A DNA stretch of 5,412 nucleotides from Desulfarculus sp. (GTDB taxonomy: Bacteria > Desulfobacterota > Desulfarculia > Desulfarculales > Desulfarculaceae), in the NCBI GenBank assembly GCA_020216625.1, contig JAIUYB010000195.1, forward strand, positions 1 through 5,412, given 5' to 3'. A program made the translations under genes and the position numbers. Positions within the stretch are counted from its first letter, which is position 1, and the number at the start of each line of letters is the position of its first letter. Positions 4,808 through 5,412 of this stretch are shown in pieces. The notes beneath the pieces are model-generated. The model saw nothing but the letters and a program-made list of their open reading frames with translations, was not told the DNA's origin and did no database searches.

Positions 4808-5412
4808 CTAGGCCTCGGCCAGCCGCTGACGGCGCAGGCCGGCCAGGTGGGCCACCCGGGCTCGCAGGTTGAGCAGGTAGGCCGGCTCCGGCTGCTTAGG
4901 CTGGGGCCGGCGGTCATACTCCCCGGCCTTGATCCTTAAGGCCACCCGCTCCTCGTCTCCCTGCTCCTCGTCCAGCAGGCGCTCCACCCAGGCCCGGAAC
5001 TCCAGGGCGGCGGACAGGCCCCGCTCCAGGCGCGGCCGTACCTCCGGGCCGGTGAAAACCTCGGTGTGGCCCTGGCACAGCACCTGGATCGGCAGCTCCA
5101 TCAGGCGGCGCATGGAGGCCAGATAGGCCGCGAAGTCCACCAGGAACTCGCTGACCACGTAACCGGTGTGGTCGGTGCAGCCCACCGCCTCCGAGGCCAC
5201 CAGCACCCCGCGCTCCGGCAGCCAGTAGCTGAGGAAGTCCCAGGTGTGGCCGGGGGTGGCCAGGACCTGGAGGATGGTTCCACCGCCCAGGTCGATCTCC
5301 TGGCCATCGGCCAAAACCAAGTCCACCGTGAAGGGCTCGAAGTCCTCGGGTCCGATCAGCTCCGGGCGTTGGGATTCGAACCGGGAGCGGCCCTCCTGGT
5401 TCAGTCGGGCCA
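4808..5412 (-). CDS. Metallo-beta-lactamase-fold hydrolase, C-terminal part (5' end outside window)
   Basis: The reading frame stays open to the right edge, so the gene starts beyond it; 200 C-terminal residues are visible. The GTG at 5324-5326 is internal: 28 further in-frame residues upstream continue the same fold. Recognised MBL signatures are ATPGHT with a metal-binding His (codon 5246-5248), a strand VLVASEAVG that corresponds to the usual bridging-Asp motif, and CQGHTEVFTG with the last His ligand (codon 5066-5068). The HxHxDH motif should lie off the edge. At the bridging position the residue is Glu (codon 5189-5191) instead of the usual Asp. A helical, charged C-terminal extension of about 80 residues follows (LEFRAWVERLLDEEQGDEERV, then YLLNLRARVAHLAGL), possibly a helical cap or dimerisation segment. 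MBL proteins of this type include thiolesterases, lactonases and glyoxalase II; the substrate here is not predictable. It converges on the kinase gene with 14 bp between stops, with no clear bidirectional terminator between them. Confidence 0.8.
   Translation of the reverse strand, partial: ARLNQEGRSRFESQRPELIGPEDFEPFTVDLVLADGQEIDLGGGTILQVLATPGHTWDFLSYWLPERGVLVASEAVGCTDHTGYVVSEFLVDFAAYLASMRRLMELPIQVLCQGHTEVFTGPEVRPRLERGLSAALEFRAWVERLLDEEQGDEERVALRIKAGEYDRRPQPKQPEPAYLLNLRARVAHLAGLRRQRLAEA

Noticed and set aside
5324..5326. GTG at 5326 as start of the MBL-fold protein
   Set aside because: The frame continues open and protein-like to the window edge, and the N-terminal HxHxDH half of the fold would be missing if translation began here.

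Overview
The window is GC-rich DNA (roughly two thirds G+C by eye) with strongly G/C-biased third codon positions. A PhoU protein, a clear -24/-12 (sigma-54) promoter and a large soluble PAS-rich hybrid histidine kinase fit a high-GC environmental Gram-negative bacterium. A Desulfobacterota/deltaproteobacterial source (Desulfarculus-like) is my best guess, but this is inference from style and not from a marker gene.

Layout, left to right. Positions 1-371 hold the C-terminal half of a phoU gene, cut by the left edge. A short intrinsic-terminator-like hairpin follows at 427-446. Positions 447-635 are a regulatory region. It carries a textbook sigma-54 promoter (571-586, exact GG-N10-GC spacing), an inverted repeat overlapping the -24 element, and a possible upstream activator dyad near 502-536. 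This promoter points at a small gene (636-845, 69 aa, no recognised family) with a perfect AGGAGGA ribosome binding site. Positions 846-1331 are a long, very GC-rich non-coding stretch packed with inverted repeats, including a perfect 12-bp one, a 9-11 bp hairpin and nested long-range complementarity, and ending in a T6 tract. Positions 1332-4793 encode a 1153-aa cytoplasmic hybrid sensor kinase: six PAS domains, a HisKA domain with an H-D-F-N-N motif, a HATPase and a C-terminal receiver. Convergent to it, with only 14 bp between the stop codons, is the C-terminal part of a metallo-beta-lactamase-fold hydrolase on the minus strand (4808-5412), cut by the right edge.

How they might work together: phoU is probably the end of a phosphate uptake/regulation operon that continues off the left edge, and it looks transcriptionally separate from what follows. 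The small gene has its own sigma-54 promoter, so its expression should depend on RpoN and an enhancer-binding activator not present here. The kinase appears to be its own unit and has no cognate DNA-binding regulator in view; it must pass phosphate to, or take it from, partners elsewhere. The hydrolase is a separate convergent gene. The parts most worth a second look are the sigma-54-driven small protein and the structured intergenic region after it.
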